From the NCBI GenBank assembly GCA_964369385.1, contig CAYJEY010000004.1, forward strand, positions 62,001 to 126,000: a stretch of DNA of 64,000 nucleotides, given 5' to 3'. Of the stretch, positions 17,042 through 24,655 are shown piece after piece. Position 1 is the stretch's first letter, and the number at the start of each line of letters is the position of its first letter. A model generated the notes under the pieces. The model was not told where the DNA came from. It worked only from the letters and a program-made list of their open reading frames with translations, and did not search any database. This DNA is from CALVGQ01 sp964369385 (GTDB lineage: Bacteria; Bacillota_I; Bacilli_A; Erysipelotrichales; Erysipelotrichaceae). Both the position numbers and the translations under genes were made by a program.

Positions 17042-17578
17042 ATGAGAACAAATATGAATTTTACTGTTAAACGCATTACAAATAAACTACACAACTACAA
17101 TGAAATTAAATCATTTATGCAACGAGTTTTCCCTAAAGAAGAACTTATGCCCATGTGGCTTATCACCCTTGTTTCAAAACTAAAAAAATATAATTTCGAT
17201 GCTTATTACGATGGCGATTTATTTGTAGGTATCATCTTTACTATCGATACCAAAGATACCTTGTTTGTATTCTACTTAGCAGTAAATGATCAAATCCATT
17301 CAAAAGGTTATGGTTCAAAACTACTCCAATCTTTGGTTATTCAAAATCCCAGTAAATCATTAACACTCTTCATAGAAACAATGGATGATAAAAATGCTCA
17401 AAACTATGAACAACGAATCAAAAGACTCGCTTTTTATGAGCGCAATAACTTCAAATATACCGGACTAAAAGCAGGATTTAAGACTCCTTTTGTCGATATT
17501 TTATCGACAGATAAAGAATACACTATCGATAAGGCAAAAAAATTAATGACTCTTATTCCGATGAAGATATTCCAGTAA
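17042..17578 (+). CDS. GNAT family N-acetyltransferase
   Basis: 178-residue acetyltransferase-fold protein. The segment LFVFYLAVNDQIHSKGYGSKLLQ carries the acetyl-CoA pyrophosphate loop (QxxxGxG as HSKGYGSKLL), and AFYERNNFKYTG is the usual C-terminal motif B of GNATs. The start may be the ATG at 17042 or the one at 17054 (MNFTVKRITNK); neither has a strong ribosome site. It lies 22 bp after the MATE gene and ends at a terminator, so it is the third gene of the marR operon. Drug or metabolite acetylation would fit the context; not provable here. Confidence 0.85.
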   Translation: MRTNMNFTVKRITNKLHNYNEIKSFMQRVFPKEELMPMWLITLVSKLKKYNFDAYYDGDLFVGIIFTIDTKDTLFVFYLAVNDQIHSKGYGSKLLQSLVIQNPSKSLTLFIETMDDKNAQNYEQRIKRLAFYERNNFKYTGLKAGFKTPFVDILSTDKEYTIDKAKKLMTLIPMKIFQ

Positions 17579-17593
17579 AATAGATATACACGT

Positions 17594-17618
17594 AAAAAAG
17601 TCGCTGAGCGACTTTTTT
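17594..17618. terminator. Bidirectional terminator between convergent genes
   Basis: Perfect 12-bp stem (AAAAAAGTCGCT / AGCGACTTTTTT) around one central base, so the real loop is 5 nt. A and T runs on either side let it stop both the plus-strand GNAT operon and the minus-strand SIS gene, whose stop codon overlaps it. Confidence 0.9.
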
Positions 17619-18318
17619 ATATACGATATAATCGCTGTAAATATTGTTGTTCAAGCGCTTCGTTGTACTCTCTTCCCCCATCAATATTTTGGGACTTATA
17701 AATAGGTGGATGAATTCCTGCTTCAACACATAGTTCTACAGCTCTTAAAGTAACAGCTTGTAGCAAAAGTGCAGTTGTGATCGTAGACATTCCACATACT
17801 TTTGAATCGACACCCTCTACATCAATTACACTATCTCCTTCTGGAATTCGATTATCTAACACAAGATCAGCAATCTCATACAAATTTTTTCCACATGAAT
17901 GTTTTGACTTTAACCTTTTTGAGGCTTCTAATGCAGTAACTGCAATCACAACTGCCCCTTTTTCTTTTGCCCCTAAAGCAATTTCAATTGGTAATGGATT
18001 ACGTCCTGAATTTGATATTACAAACACGATATCATGTTTGCGGACATCTACTTTTTTCATGAATGTTTTTCCTACTCCTTCAACACTTTCATAAGCACCG
18101 CCTGCGGGCTCCTTTATGTTTTTTGTAGGTATAAACCCACCTGCACGATGTGTAAGCTCTAACGCCCCTGCATTGGAGTGTCCTGCACCAAATGCTTGAA
18201 TAATTCCTCCGTTTTTAATCGTGGAAACGATTGCCTTTGCACATTCTTCAATATTATTCATTTGTGTTGCTTTTACTTCAGCTATTAAACCCTCTACTAC
18301 ATCAAAAACTTTATTCAT
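17617..18318 (-). CDS. SIS-domain phosphosugar isomerase-like protein (UPF0309 type)
   Basis: 233-residue cytosolic protein with a sugar isomerase (SIS) domain. IIQAFGAGHSNAGALELTHRAGG (Gly-rich loop near 38-60, shown in part) and VFVISNSGRNPLPIEIALGA (about 103-122) are the phosphosugar-binding Ser/Thr loops. The EPAGGAYESVEGVG insertion and the end EAGIHPPIYKSQNIDGG are typical of the UPF0309 subgroup. It likely binds or isomerises a ketose or aminosugar phosphate. A strong cre-like site about 45 bp upstream of the start predicts catabolite repression. No neighbour gene gives the pathway. Confidence 0.85.
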   Translation of the reverse strand: MNKVFDVVEGLIAEVKATQMNNIEECAKAIVSTIKNGGIIQAFGAGHSNAGALELTHRAGGFIPTKNIKEPAGGAYESVEGVGKTFMKKVDVRKHDIVFVISNSGRNPLPIEIALGAKEKGAVVIAVTALEASKRLKSKHSCGKNLYEIADLVLDNRIPEGDSVIDVEGVDSKVCGMSTITTALLLQAVTLRAVELCVEAGIHPPIYKSQNIDGGREYNEALEQQYLQRLYRI

Positions 18319-18363
18319 TTCATTTCCTCCTATTGATTTAACACTACTACATCACTCGCTCTT

Positions 18364-18379
18364 AAGCAAGCGCTTACAT
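18364..18379 (-). promoter_or_regulatory. CcpA cre site candidate
   Basis: ATGTAAGCGCTTGCTT (minus strand) matches the cre consensus WTGNAANCGNWWNCAW at all but one defined position. It lies 46-61 bp upstream of the SIS-domain gene start, a normal position for CcpA repression of a sugar gene. Confidence 0.65.
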
Positions 18380-18481
18380 AACTTTGAGGTAATTATTTTT
18401 CTCATGATTCAAACAATACTATCCTTTACTAATAATATTCCCTATCTAACATCATATTCAGGCATTATGCAACAACATAAT

Positions 18482-18504
18482 AAAAAAAAAAACGACTTTA
18501 GTCG
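18482..18504 (-). terminator. Terminator after the DUF2200 gene
   Basis: Perfect stem CGACT / AGTCG (2-nt core, effective loop 4) followed on the minus strand by eleven T, 9 bp beyond the stop codon. Confidence 0.75.
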
Positions 18505-18512
18505 ATTCTTCT

Positions 18513-18860
18513 TTATCTTCTTAAAATTTTCTCCAACGCTTTGCCTTTGGCAAGCTCATCTACTAACTTATCTAAATAGCGAATTTCTTTCATAATTGGC
18601 TCATCAATTTCATCAATTTTCACACCACAATTCGAACCTTTTATAAGAATACGATTTGAATTTAAGTTTGGTGCAGAAGTAAAGAATTCTGTCATATCTA
18701 CACTATTCTCAAAATTGTGAATCTGTTCTTTTGAATAACCACTTAACCAACAGATGATTTCATCAACTTCTTGTTCAGTTCTTCCTTTTTTCACAGCTTT
18801 CGCTATATATAATCCGTACATTTCATTAAAACTAAATTCATAAATTGAATGTTTACTCAT
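18513..18860 (-). CDS. DUF2200 family protein
   Basis: 115-residue cytosolic protein matching the DUF2200 family: IYEFSFNEMYGLYIAKAVKK, GRTEQEVDEIICWLSGYSKEQ and GVKIDEIDEPIMKEIRYLDKLVDEL are its three conserved blocks. Function is unknown in the family. It follows a small membrane protein gene by 2 bp, forming a two-gene unit closed by a terminator. No catalytic motif can be proposed. Confidence 0.85.
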   Translation of the reverse strand: MSKHSIYEFSFNEMYGLYIAKAVKKGRTEQEVDEIICWLSGYSKEQIHNFENSVDMTEFFTSAPNLNSNRILIKGSNCGVKIDEIDEPIMKEIRYLDKLVDELAKGKALEKILRR

Positions 18861-18862
18861 AT

Positions 18863-19195
18863 CTATTCACCCTTACATTTCTTGCTTATTGTTATACTTG
18901 ATACAAGGGCATATATAATGACTAAACCTACTAATAGATAAGATACATAAATTAACCAATTTATCTTGAGCGAAATACTTAAAAATAAGCTAAAAAACAC
19001 TAAGCCCAGTAGCATAAAACAAATTCCACTTTGTCGATAATACGGTTTCTTATACTCTTCACTCATCATTTGTCGCTCTTCTTTATCTGCCCATATATAC
19101 ACATTGTTGATTAGAATACCTTTTTCTTTTAGTTGATGCATTGACATACTAATCAAACATAAAGATACAATTAATATAATAATTCCGCTTTCCAT
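18863..19195 (-). CDS. Small membrane protein (DUF3784-like)
   Basis: 110-residue protein with three hydrophobic segments (about residues 3-18, 54-73 and 78-100) and a short central hydrophilic part, ILINNVYIWADKEERQMMSEEYKKPYYRQ (seen in pieces: a WADKEE motif then YYRQSG). The layout resembles DUF3784-type small membrane proteins, although the match is not strong. It is translated just ahead of the DUF2200 gene. No function proposed. Confidence 0.6.
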   Translation of the reverse strand: MESGIIILIVSLCLISMSMHQLKEKGILINNVYIWADKEERQMMSEEYKKPYYRQSGICFMLLGLVFFSLFLSISLKINWLIYVSYLLVGLVIIYALVSSITISKKCKGE

Positions 19196-19272
19196 TCACT
19201 AAACCTCCGCTGTTTCAAAACTCTTATTTCTATTCATCAATGATTCCAAATCTAATGACTCATGCACAACAC

Positions 19273-19626
19273 TTACTCGATTGGTAATCCATTGAGCTTT
19301 AAAAAACTTAATTTGTCCATGTATCCTCGCTGGAACTTAATTTTACCATCAACAATATGAAAGAATCCACATCCTCTAAAACCTTTCGGATCTTTCCATT
19401 CCATGATAGCCCATTCCCCATCCTCAAAAACATTGTCAAGGATACATTCCATTTCAGCTACATTAAATTCATCGCAAAATCGCTCATAAATCGCTGTTTT
19501 TCCTACTACAGGATCGCTAACTACTTGATGATTAACTGCATCGTCATGATACATTTCTGATAATGCTTTTGCATCTGCTTTATTAAATGTTTCTATCCAT
19601 TTCATTAATACTTCTTTTGGTGACAT
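19273..19626 (-). CDS. NTF2-like / SnoaL-like domain protein
   Basis: 117-residue single-domain protein of the nuclear transport factor 2-like fold. WIETFNKADAKALSEMYHDD (helical start with the Ala-Asp pattern), VGKTAIYERFCDEF and GFFHIVDGKIKFQRGYMDKL are the family's landmarks. Such proteins bind or isomerise small hydrophobic or polyketide-like molecules, or act as stress-related proteins; no substrate can be assigned. It stands alone between the small membrane protein gene and a decayed gene. Confidence 0.8.
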   Translation of the reverse strand: MSPKEVLMKWIETFNKADAKALSEMYHDDAVNHQVVSDPVVGKTAIYERFCDEFNVAEMECILDNVFEDGEWAIMEWKDPKGFRGCGFFHIVDGKIKFQRGYMDKLSFLKLNGLPIE

Positions 19627-19940
19627 AATGACTCTACCTTTCTTAAATTTATCTATTAGCTAATGATTTTTATCATTTTCATTTTTCATTAAAAATCATG
19701 CTCAATAATTGAAATGGCGGTTCATGACAACCTTAGCACTAATTCGTATACCAGTAATATAAACTACCGTCTTCAAAGTAAACATCTACTATTCTCACAG
19801 TGGGTTTATTTATATCTATCGTTGCAAGAGAAAGTAGCGTATCTTTAGCAAATCGCTCATTTAACATTTCAATATCTTTTTTAGCTTCCCTCTACTCATT
19901 GTATATCTCCTACCATGAATAATACAGTTCTTTTCTGATT
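19627..19940. other. Intergenic region with a decayed gene and an inverted repeat
   Basis: Between the NTF2-like gene and the diguanylate cyclase gene. It holds a 9-bp inverted repeat (TGATTTTTA at 19664-19672 / TAAAAATCA at 19690-19698), which may be an operator of the NTF2-like gene, and the PPOX pseudogene listed separately. Nothing else is recognised. Confidence 0.6.
19739..19899 (-). pseudogene. Remnant of a pyridoxamine 5'-phosphate oxidase-family gene
   Basis: A start codon at 19899 with GGAGATATAC upstream opens a frame that stops after 12 codons. Shifting frame by one base early on gives EAKKDIEMLNERFAKDTLLS, then LATIDINKPTVRIVDVYFED and GSLYYWYTN before a stop at 19739. These match the N-terminal 50 residues of small PPOX split-barrel FMN-binding proteins (LATI...P.VR.V...YEDG). 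The gene is thus frameshifted near its start and lacks the remaining two thirds. It is a decayed copy with no product expected. Confidence 0.7.
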
Positions 19941-21587
19941 TTACTTTTTCAAAGTATTCTTGTTTTCAAACATACATTTATCAAGGTAATGCAAATAATC
20001 ATTGATATCTGGATATTCATTTTTATCATATTGCGCATAACCAATAGCAACACCTGCCATATTACTCTTGTCAAATTTTTTGATTTCTTCTTGGATGATA
20101 GATAATCTCTTCTCGACTGTTTCATAAGATACATTAGATAATATTGCTGCGAATTCATCTCCACCTACTCGATAACAATTTCCAAATTCACTCAAATATT
20201 TTTGTGCCAATTCGATAAAATAAATTAAATAGTCGTCTCCAGTTTGATGTCCCATCGTATCATTAAAAAACTTTAAATTATTCAGATCAAAAATTATGAT
20301 TATTTTTGTCAAATTCTCATTTTCTTTAAAGACCTCTAAATCTCTTTCAAATGCATGTCGATTAAACGCTGATGTCAAAATATCTGTGTATGCAATTTTA
20401 CTTAAATATTCAGTATACATACCTTCCGCCCAAATAGCTCTTAATTTTAGAGAAGTTGATATAATACAAGCCAATAGATACAATAACATTCCTACTTGTA
20501 AACTAACTCCTATCGAGTTCATATTATTTCCAAAATAGAAAATCACCAACTCCATCATCGCAGCAAGAATTAAAAATGAAATTTGTAAAATGATTATTTT
20601 AGCATCGTTATTCTTTTTTACTAGGGATTCATATCCTAAAGAGAACACAAAATAAAGTAATGTGAGAACCATGATTAAATGTACTACTCCTAAAGTACTA
20701 TAGTAAAAGACAGTACCTGTCATATGAAGTACACCTGATACAATGAAATTAACAATAAACGCAATAGTAAAATATTTAGAGATTGATTTATGAGAAGGTG
20801 TATACATACTTTCAACATAAAATATAAAAGGGATGAATAGTAGTTGTATCGACCAATAAGGAAGATTTCCTAATATGAATGTATCTCCAATGATAAATTG
20901 CATTAAATTAGATTCACTCAGTAGCCATATAGCCATGTTGATCGATAATAGCCCTAGGTACAATATTAAATTATTATTCTTTAACCCTTTTGACATAAAG
21001 AATTGAGATACTAATAGAATCAACCCAATGATTAATATAATTGACGATATAAGTAGTTTTACAGCATTTCCATAAACTAAGAATAATATAGCTTGACTCT
21101 CTTCTGCTAAGTAGATATCAATAATTCCGATTGAGGTTTTATCATCACTTGGCACAACATTTATTGTAATGTTATTTTCTTCATGTAAATATGGCAACTT
21201 TACAACATGCCAAATTCCACCATTTGGCACTGAAAAAATAGATTTATCCTCATGTCCAAACTGATATATTATCTCTGAATTTATGCTAATCGTGAACGCT
21301 TGGTGCATACTTTCCAGCATAATGACCGGATTTTTAAAGTCCTCGGTAGAAAGTTCACTAGTAATACTGTAAGGTTCAAAGTTAGTGTATTTTGGATCGA
21401 ACTCTACCATCTCGATTTCGCCATTTACGCCTTCACTCTTTAATGTCCACGTGTTTATTTTAGATATGTCATTCTCTTCAAATGTGAATAGCATTTCTTT
21501 TTCATTGTTAAAAAAACTAGAAAGAAAGCACAGTGAAATTAAAAAAACAACACAACCAATAAATATATTAAATAATTTCCTATTCAT
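19941..21587 (-). CDS. Membrane diguanylate cyclase with 7TMR-DISM-like sensor
   Basis: 548-residue protein. An N-terminal membrane helix (residues 4-22) is followed by an extracytoplasmic beta-rich domain to about residue 175, about seven hydrophobic helices (175-390), and a C-terminal GGDEF domain with DILTSAFNRHAFERDL at its entry and intact YRVGGDEFAAIL. It should make cyclic di-GMP from two GTP at the membrane. The inhibitory RxxD site five residues ahead of GGDEF is absent (SEFG), so product inhibition is not expected. The ATG at 21587 follows AGGTGATAAAA. The sensor layout is of 7TMR-DISM type; the ligand is unknown. Isolated gene. Confidence 0.9.
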   Translation of the reverse strand: MNRKLFNIFIGCVVFLISLCFLSSFFNNEKEMLFTFEENDISKINTWTLKSEGVNGEIEMVEFDPKYTNFEPYSITSELSTEDFKNPVIMLESMHQAFTISINSEIIYQFGHEDKSIFSVPNGGIWHVVKLPYLHEENNITINVVPSDDKTSIGIIDIYLAEESQAILFLVYGNAVKLLISSIILIIGLILLVSQFFMSKGLKNNNLILYLGLLSINMAIWLLSESNLMQFIIGDTFILGNLPYWSIQLLFIPFIFYVESMYTPSHKSISKYFTIAFIVNFIVSGVLHMTGTVFYYSTLGVVHLIMVLTLLYFVFSLGYESLVKKNNDAKIIILQISFLILAAMMELVIFYFGNNMNSIGVSLQVGMLLYLLACIISTSLKLRAIWAEGMYTEYLSKIAYTDILTSAFNRHAFERDLEVFKENENLTKIIIIFDLNNLKFFNDTMGHQTGDDYLIYFIELAQKYLSEFGNCYRVGGDEFAAILSNVSYETVEKRLSIIQEEIKKFDKSNMAGVAIGYAQYDKNEYPDINDYLHYLDKCMFENKNTLKK

Positions 21588-21641
21588 TTTTATCACCTAC
21601 TAAATCATGAATATAAAGTCCTCATAGGCTCCATATTTCAT

Positions 21642-21672
21642 ATTGTAACACACTACTAACACGTGTTACAAT
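21642..21672. promoter_or_regulatory. Operator-like inverted repeat upstream of the GGDEF gene
   Basis: A perfect 10-bp inverted repeat (ATTGTAACAC / GTGTTACAAT, 11-nt spacer) lies 55-85 bp upstream of the diguanylate cyclase start. The right half contains the palindrome AACACGTGTT. No T tract follows, so an operator (TetR-like spacing) is favoured. Confidence 0.55.
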
Positions 21673-21761
21673 TTTCGATTCAATTTCCCTCTAATAAACC
21701 AAACATTTTACGAAAAGTAAGTAAATTCGAATTATCTTCAATCAAATATTTCGTGTTCTAC

Positions 21762-22088
21762 TCATTTCATTCGAATCTCGATATCAAAATACTGCTCTGT
21801 AAAGTGTGTTGCATTTTTTATTTCTTCTAATGTAAACATTTTGCCTTTTGGAGCTACTACCCATTTTTCTTCAACATCATTATTTCTATGAATAATGGCG
21901 ATTACCACTCCTGTAAAAGTAGATACAGGAACATCAACTCCTAATATATAGGCATCTTGTTCATCTCCATCAGGCGCAAAAATATTTTCTATGTAACCAT
22001 AGTTTATTGGATAAATCATATCTTTGTGTTTAGGGTGAACTGAGCCTAAAGGTCTATCCACAGTAATAATTATTTCTTTACCAATCAT
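21762..22088 (-). CDS. Short inorganic pyrophosphatase-family protein
   Basis: 108-residue protein of the family I soluble pyrophosphatase fold. YPINYGYIENIFAPDGDEQDAYILG (in pieces YPINYGYIE and APDGDEQDAYILG) carries the acidic metal-binding signature, with Asp residues aligned to the canonical D-G-D-x-x-D. It is much shorter than E. coli Ppa (about 176 residues), but the short form is a recurring type in low-GC bacteria rather than a truncation, since the end IEIRMK is complete. It may hydrolyse pyrophosphate or another phosphoanhydride. It is the first gene downstream of the cassette-like row and has a promoter-like TATAAT-type upstream element. Confidence 0.75.
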   Translation of the reverse strand: MIGKEIIITVDRPLGSVHPKHKDMIYPINYGYIENIFAPDGDEQDAYILGVDVPVSTFTGVVIAIIHRNNDVEEKWVVAPKGKMFTLEEIKNATHFTEQYFDIEIRMK

Positions 22089-22490
22089 GTAATATACTCT
22101 CCTTTTATATAATATATCTTAGTTCGTAAAACTTTAATATGTCTTTTTAAATATTTTCATTATAAATATACTAACTTCGGGAATCGACATCGCAAACTAT
22201 ATACTCTCTCTACAAAAATTATAGTTAAAATTAGAATTAAAGAAACACTACCAAACCTCTTTCCTCAGAAATAGCAAAAGTAGTGTTAGGTTTCATTACT
22301 GATAGAAAAAAATAAGTTGCCTAAATAATAAACGTCAACAATACAAATAACAGATAATCAACTCTCAACATCTTTGGAGCTACATTTAATATACTTTAAA
22401 TATGTCATATGTAGCCAAACTTCTTCTTGAGAATATTTTCAATTCATAATAACCTCCAAAAGTTAATATAAATTTTGTTCATAACCTTTG
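22089..22490. other. Long AT-rich intergenic region with interleaved repeats
   Basis: No intact gene. It contains two interleaved complementary pairs, AAACCT with AGGTTT (22288-22293 / 22253-22258) and AACACTAC with GTAGTGTT (22280-22287 / 22244-22251 on the minus strand). This order would form a pseudoknot or two mutually exclusive hairpins. It also carries a ribosome site plus ATG followed at once by stop codons (see the decayed unit). Confidence 0.5.
22370..22470 (-). pseudogene. Decayed cassette-like unit: RBS, start codon and immediate stop
   Basis: The conserved promoter end of the repeated element is followed by TTTGGAGG and ATG AAT TGA, so translation would stop after two codons. Reading past the stop gives about 26 codons without homologue that I recognise, ending near 22370. 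It looks like a former gene of the same array whose coding part has decayed. Confidence 0.4.
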
Positions 22491-22500
22491 CTACATGAAC
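22455..22500 (-). repeat. Array element copy 1 (promoter half)
   Basis: ATGAACAAAATTTATATTAA followed by GGAGG matches the 3' half of the repeated intergenic element. Its ATGAACAAAA pairs perfectly with the end of the 77-codon gene (22473-22482 with 22495-22504, 12-nt loop), creating a hairpin over that gene's stop codon. Confidence 0.6.
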
Positions 22501-22724
22501 AAAACAACAATTAAGATTAAAAATACTACACATCCTGCTATTAAGTTAAGATAAGCAGTATTTTTTTGTCCAACCTTAAAATTATCCTTAGCCATTATAA
22601 GATTAGTCGTTCCTAAAAAGAATATCATTAAAGGCATAGAGATATCATCATTTAAGATATTTGTAAAGCTTAAAATTGCAAATACTACTGTAAGTAAGAG
22701 TGAAATTACTCTAATATATTTCAT
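22491..22724 (-). CDS. Small membrane protein (DUF3953-like)
   Basis: 77-residue protein with three hydrophobic segments (3-21, 30-45, 59-77) and a short central KDNFKVGQKNT loop. The arrangement is like DUF3953/YczI-type small membrane proteins; function unknown. It is preceded by a full copy of the repeated promoter element and its own ribosome site (CGGAGA). The last codons lie in a hairpin with the next element. Confidence 0.6.
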   Translation of the reverse strand: MKYIRVISLLLTVVFAILSFTNILNDDISMPLMIFFLGTTNLIMAKDNFKVGQKNTAYLNLIAGCVVFLILIVVLFM

Positions 22725-22730
22725 ATCTAA

Positions 22731-22800
22731 TCTCCGTTCATGTTATAAAAATTTGGCTCAACTGGAATTATAAACTATTGCATCGTGTTATGCTCATAAT
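22731..22800 (-). repeat. Array element copy 2 (full length)
   Basis: Begins ATTATGAGCATAACACGATG, continues with CAATAGTTTATAATTCCAGT, and ends at ACGGAGA before the small membrane protein gene. The first 35 bases are identical or nearly identical to the copy at 25120-25184; the promoter half is diverged. Confidence 0.75.
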
Positions 22801-22815
22801 GTACGTTAAACATAA

Positions 22816-23313
22816 TTAAAACACTTTATCAAACGCAATTTTTTCACTGTTATCAAACCATATTCTTCCTCGAAAGATGAAACCATTTTTCTTTAGAACA
22901 TGTTGCATTTTTATGTTATCAGCATCAGTATCTACTCTGAAGTAGTTTATGCCTTTGTCCTCGCTCATTTTTTCGACAAGCCTAAATACTTCATCAGTCA
23001 GTTTTTTTCCACGAGCATTTTCACCAAAAGCCATACGATGAACAACGACATATTTTTCATCACTTATCCATTTTCCGTTCAGATTATCATAAGCAGGCTC
23101 CCCATCAAAATCTATACATAAATATCCTAAAACTTCTTTGTTATCAACAATGAAAAAACCTTTTTGACTTATGCTGTCATTTTTAATACATTCATAATCT
23201 GGATAGCCTTTCTGCCATTGGTCAATTCCTTGCTCTTTCAAATGTTTTTTGGCATCATCTATAATGCTCATTGCTCTATCAACTTCGCTTAATTCAATAT
23301 TTCTTAATTCCAT
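22816..23313 (-). CDS. GNAT family N-acetyltransferase
   Basis: 165-residue acetyltransferase. VVHRMAFGENARGKKLTDEVF holds the acetyl-CoA-binding loop (motif A; RGKKL instead of the common RGKGL), then INYFRVDTDADNIKMQHVLK and NGFIFRGRIWF form motif B. Such proteins acetylate amines of small molecules or protein N-termini; substrate unknown. It starts with its own promoter (TATAAT inside the upstream repeat) and a GGGAGA ribosome site, so it is a single-gene transcription unit. Confidence 0.85.
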   Translation of the reverse strand: MELRNIELSEVDRAMSIIDDAKKHLKEQGIDQWQKGYPDYECIKNDSISQKGFFIVDNKEVLGYLCIDFDGEPAYDNLNGKWISDEKYVVVHRMAFGENARGKKLTDEVFRLVEKMSEDKGINYFRVDTDADNIKMQHVLKKNGFIFRGRIWFDNSEKIAFDKVF

Positions 23314-23318
23314 AGATA

Positions 23319-23388
23319 TCTCCCATTATATATATATTTTGTTCATAATACAATTGTAAATTATTTCATCTCGTTATGCTCATAATAA
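23319..23388 (-). repeat. Array element copy 3 (full length)
   Basis: ATTATGAGCATAACGAGATG, then AATAATTTACAATTGTATTA, then TGAACAAAATATATATATAA and TGGGAGA. It keeps all parts of the consensus, including the -10 TATAAT just ahead of the GNAT gene ribosome site. Confidence 0.78.
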
Positions 23389-23985
23389 AATGCTATTCAG
23401 TATATCATTAAATTCCTTTACATTTCTTTTTTCGTCATCGAAAAAAATAGTTTTCATTCCAATTGAATTTGGAGTTGCTAAATTTTCCTCTGTGTTGTCA
23501 ATAAAGACACATTCATTGGCATTCACCTTTAGCTGCTTACTAACATAATGAAAAATTTCACTAGACCGTTTATTCATTTTTAATTCAGCAGAAACTGCAA
23601 TGCAATCAAAATATTTATACAAATCTCTATTCTTAAAGATATTTTCTATCCTATCTAGTTTGTTATCTGTTATCAATCCAATTAAATATTGATGTTTTAA
23701 ATCTTTTAATATCTCTATCATTTCCTCGTCGAGTTTTGTTGCTATAAAAGACTCTATGAGAATATCATATGATATTTCTTGGTTTACGTCACTACAAAAT
23801 TTATCCCACATGTCTTCGTGAACAATATCTCCACTCAGCAAGGCTTGATTGTGCTTATAATAGCTTTGTTTCACAATATCTAAAGGTATATCGCATTTTC
23901 TTGATATATAGTTAGTTATTGAGGTTGAACCTGTCTTATCAATAGTTAACACACCATCAAAATCAAATAAAATTGCTTTAATCAT
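23380..23985 (-). CDS. HAD superfamily hydrolase
   Basis: 201-residue haloacid dehalogenase-like hydrolase. Motif I is AILFDFDGVLT (nucleophile Asp8, Asp10), a helical cap follows (residues 20-80), motif II is IGLITDN, the conserved Lys lies in AELKMNKRSSEIF, and motif IV is ECVFIDNTEENL. All catalytic residues are present, so phosphatase or phosphoglucomutase-type activity on a small phosphorylated compound is likely. Single-gene unit in the array. Confidence 0.87.
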   Translation of the reverse strand: MIKAILFDFDGVLTIDKTGSTSITNYISRKCDIPLDIVKQSYYKHNQALLSGDIVHEDMWDKFCSDVNQEISYDILIESFIATKLDEEMIEILKDLKHQYLIGLITDNKLDRIENIFKNRDLYKYFDCIAVSAELKMNKRSSEIFHYVSKQLKVNANECVFIDNTEENLATPNSIGMKTIFFDDEKRNVKEFNDILNSILL

Positions 23986-23992
23986 TTTTTAC

Positions 23993-24035
23993 ACCTCTCA
24001 TTATATAAATAATCGCATCTTGTTATACTTGTAAC
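23993..24035 (-). repeat. Array element copy 4 (internally shortened)
   Basis: TTACAAGTATAACAAGATGC joined to GATTATTTATATAATGAGAG. Both ends of the consensus are kept but about 20 bp in the middle are missing, so this copy is a deletion form still carrying the TATAAT promoter end. Confidence 0.65.
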
Positions 24036-24043
24036 ATCTATTA

Positions 24044-24556
24044 TCAATCTTTAATAATCTGAATTTGATTAACATTTCCTTTGTTGGAAGACTCATTTGT
24101 TGTCTCATAGGTGATTAAATATTCTCCGTCTACTTCTAAAAGTTTTAATATCGGCATAGGGCAAGTTAACACTATATCTTTATTTCCACTACTTATTGTT
24201 ATTTCTTCTTTGTCAGCATCAACACTAATGACTTGTGTAATCGCAATAATAGTAATAGTATTAAATTTCTCAATAAAAAATTGAACCTGCAATAATAATG
24301 TAATACTTAACAAAATGGTAACAACTATATTGGAGTAAATTCGCTTATTTTTGATCATATCTCTTACTATATTTGAGATAAAAACAATGTTTGCAATTAC
24401 ACAAATAAATGGAACTATTGATAAAATTTCATGAATGCCATAATCAACTAGAGTATATATACCATATCTAGACATCTCATTTTCAAATATGTATACAACC
24501 CATAAAGCTATACAAATCAACATTGATGCCATGAGTCTGCATTTTTTATTATTCAT
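24044..24556 (-). CDS. Membrane protein of unknown function with C-terminal beta domain
   Basis: 170 residues. Four hydrophobic segments (about 8-24, 32-48, 50-66 and 81-111) are followed by a short beta-rich tail (ISVDADKEEITISSGNKDIV ... EYLITYET) that may form a small barrel on one face of the membrane. No family recognised. Its start has GAGGAG nearby. It follows a diverged element of the array, so it is probably transcribed separately. Confidence 0.65.
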   Translation of the reverse strand: MNNKKCRLMASMLICIALWVVYIFENEMSRYGIYTLVDYGIHEILSIVPFICVIANIVFISNIVRDMIKNKRIYSNIVVTILLSITLLLQVQFFIEKFNTITIIAITQVISVDADKEEITISSGNKDIVLTCPMPILKLLEVDGEYLITYETTNESSNKGNVNQIQIIKD

Positions 24557-24574
24557 TTTAATCTCCTCTTAATC

Positions 24575-24655
24575 CTATTATAGAATTTTTTGATTTATAA
24601 TTATTTGTTAATCGATGATTATTTAATTATATTATTTATGTTATACTCATTTTAC
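24575..24655 (-). repeat. Array element copy 5 (diverged)
   Basis: Starts GAGTATAACATAAATAATAT and ends TCTATAATAGGATTAAGAGG. Only the GAGTATAAC start and the TATAATAGGA promoter/RBS end match the consensus; the middle is different and longer. Confidence 0.4.

Noticed and set aside
22244..22293. T-box or other known riboswitch ahead of the pyrophosphatase gene
   Set aside because: No T-box core sequence, no terminator/antiterminator with a T tract, and the pairing order is of pseudoknot type.
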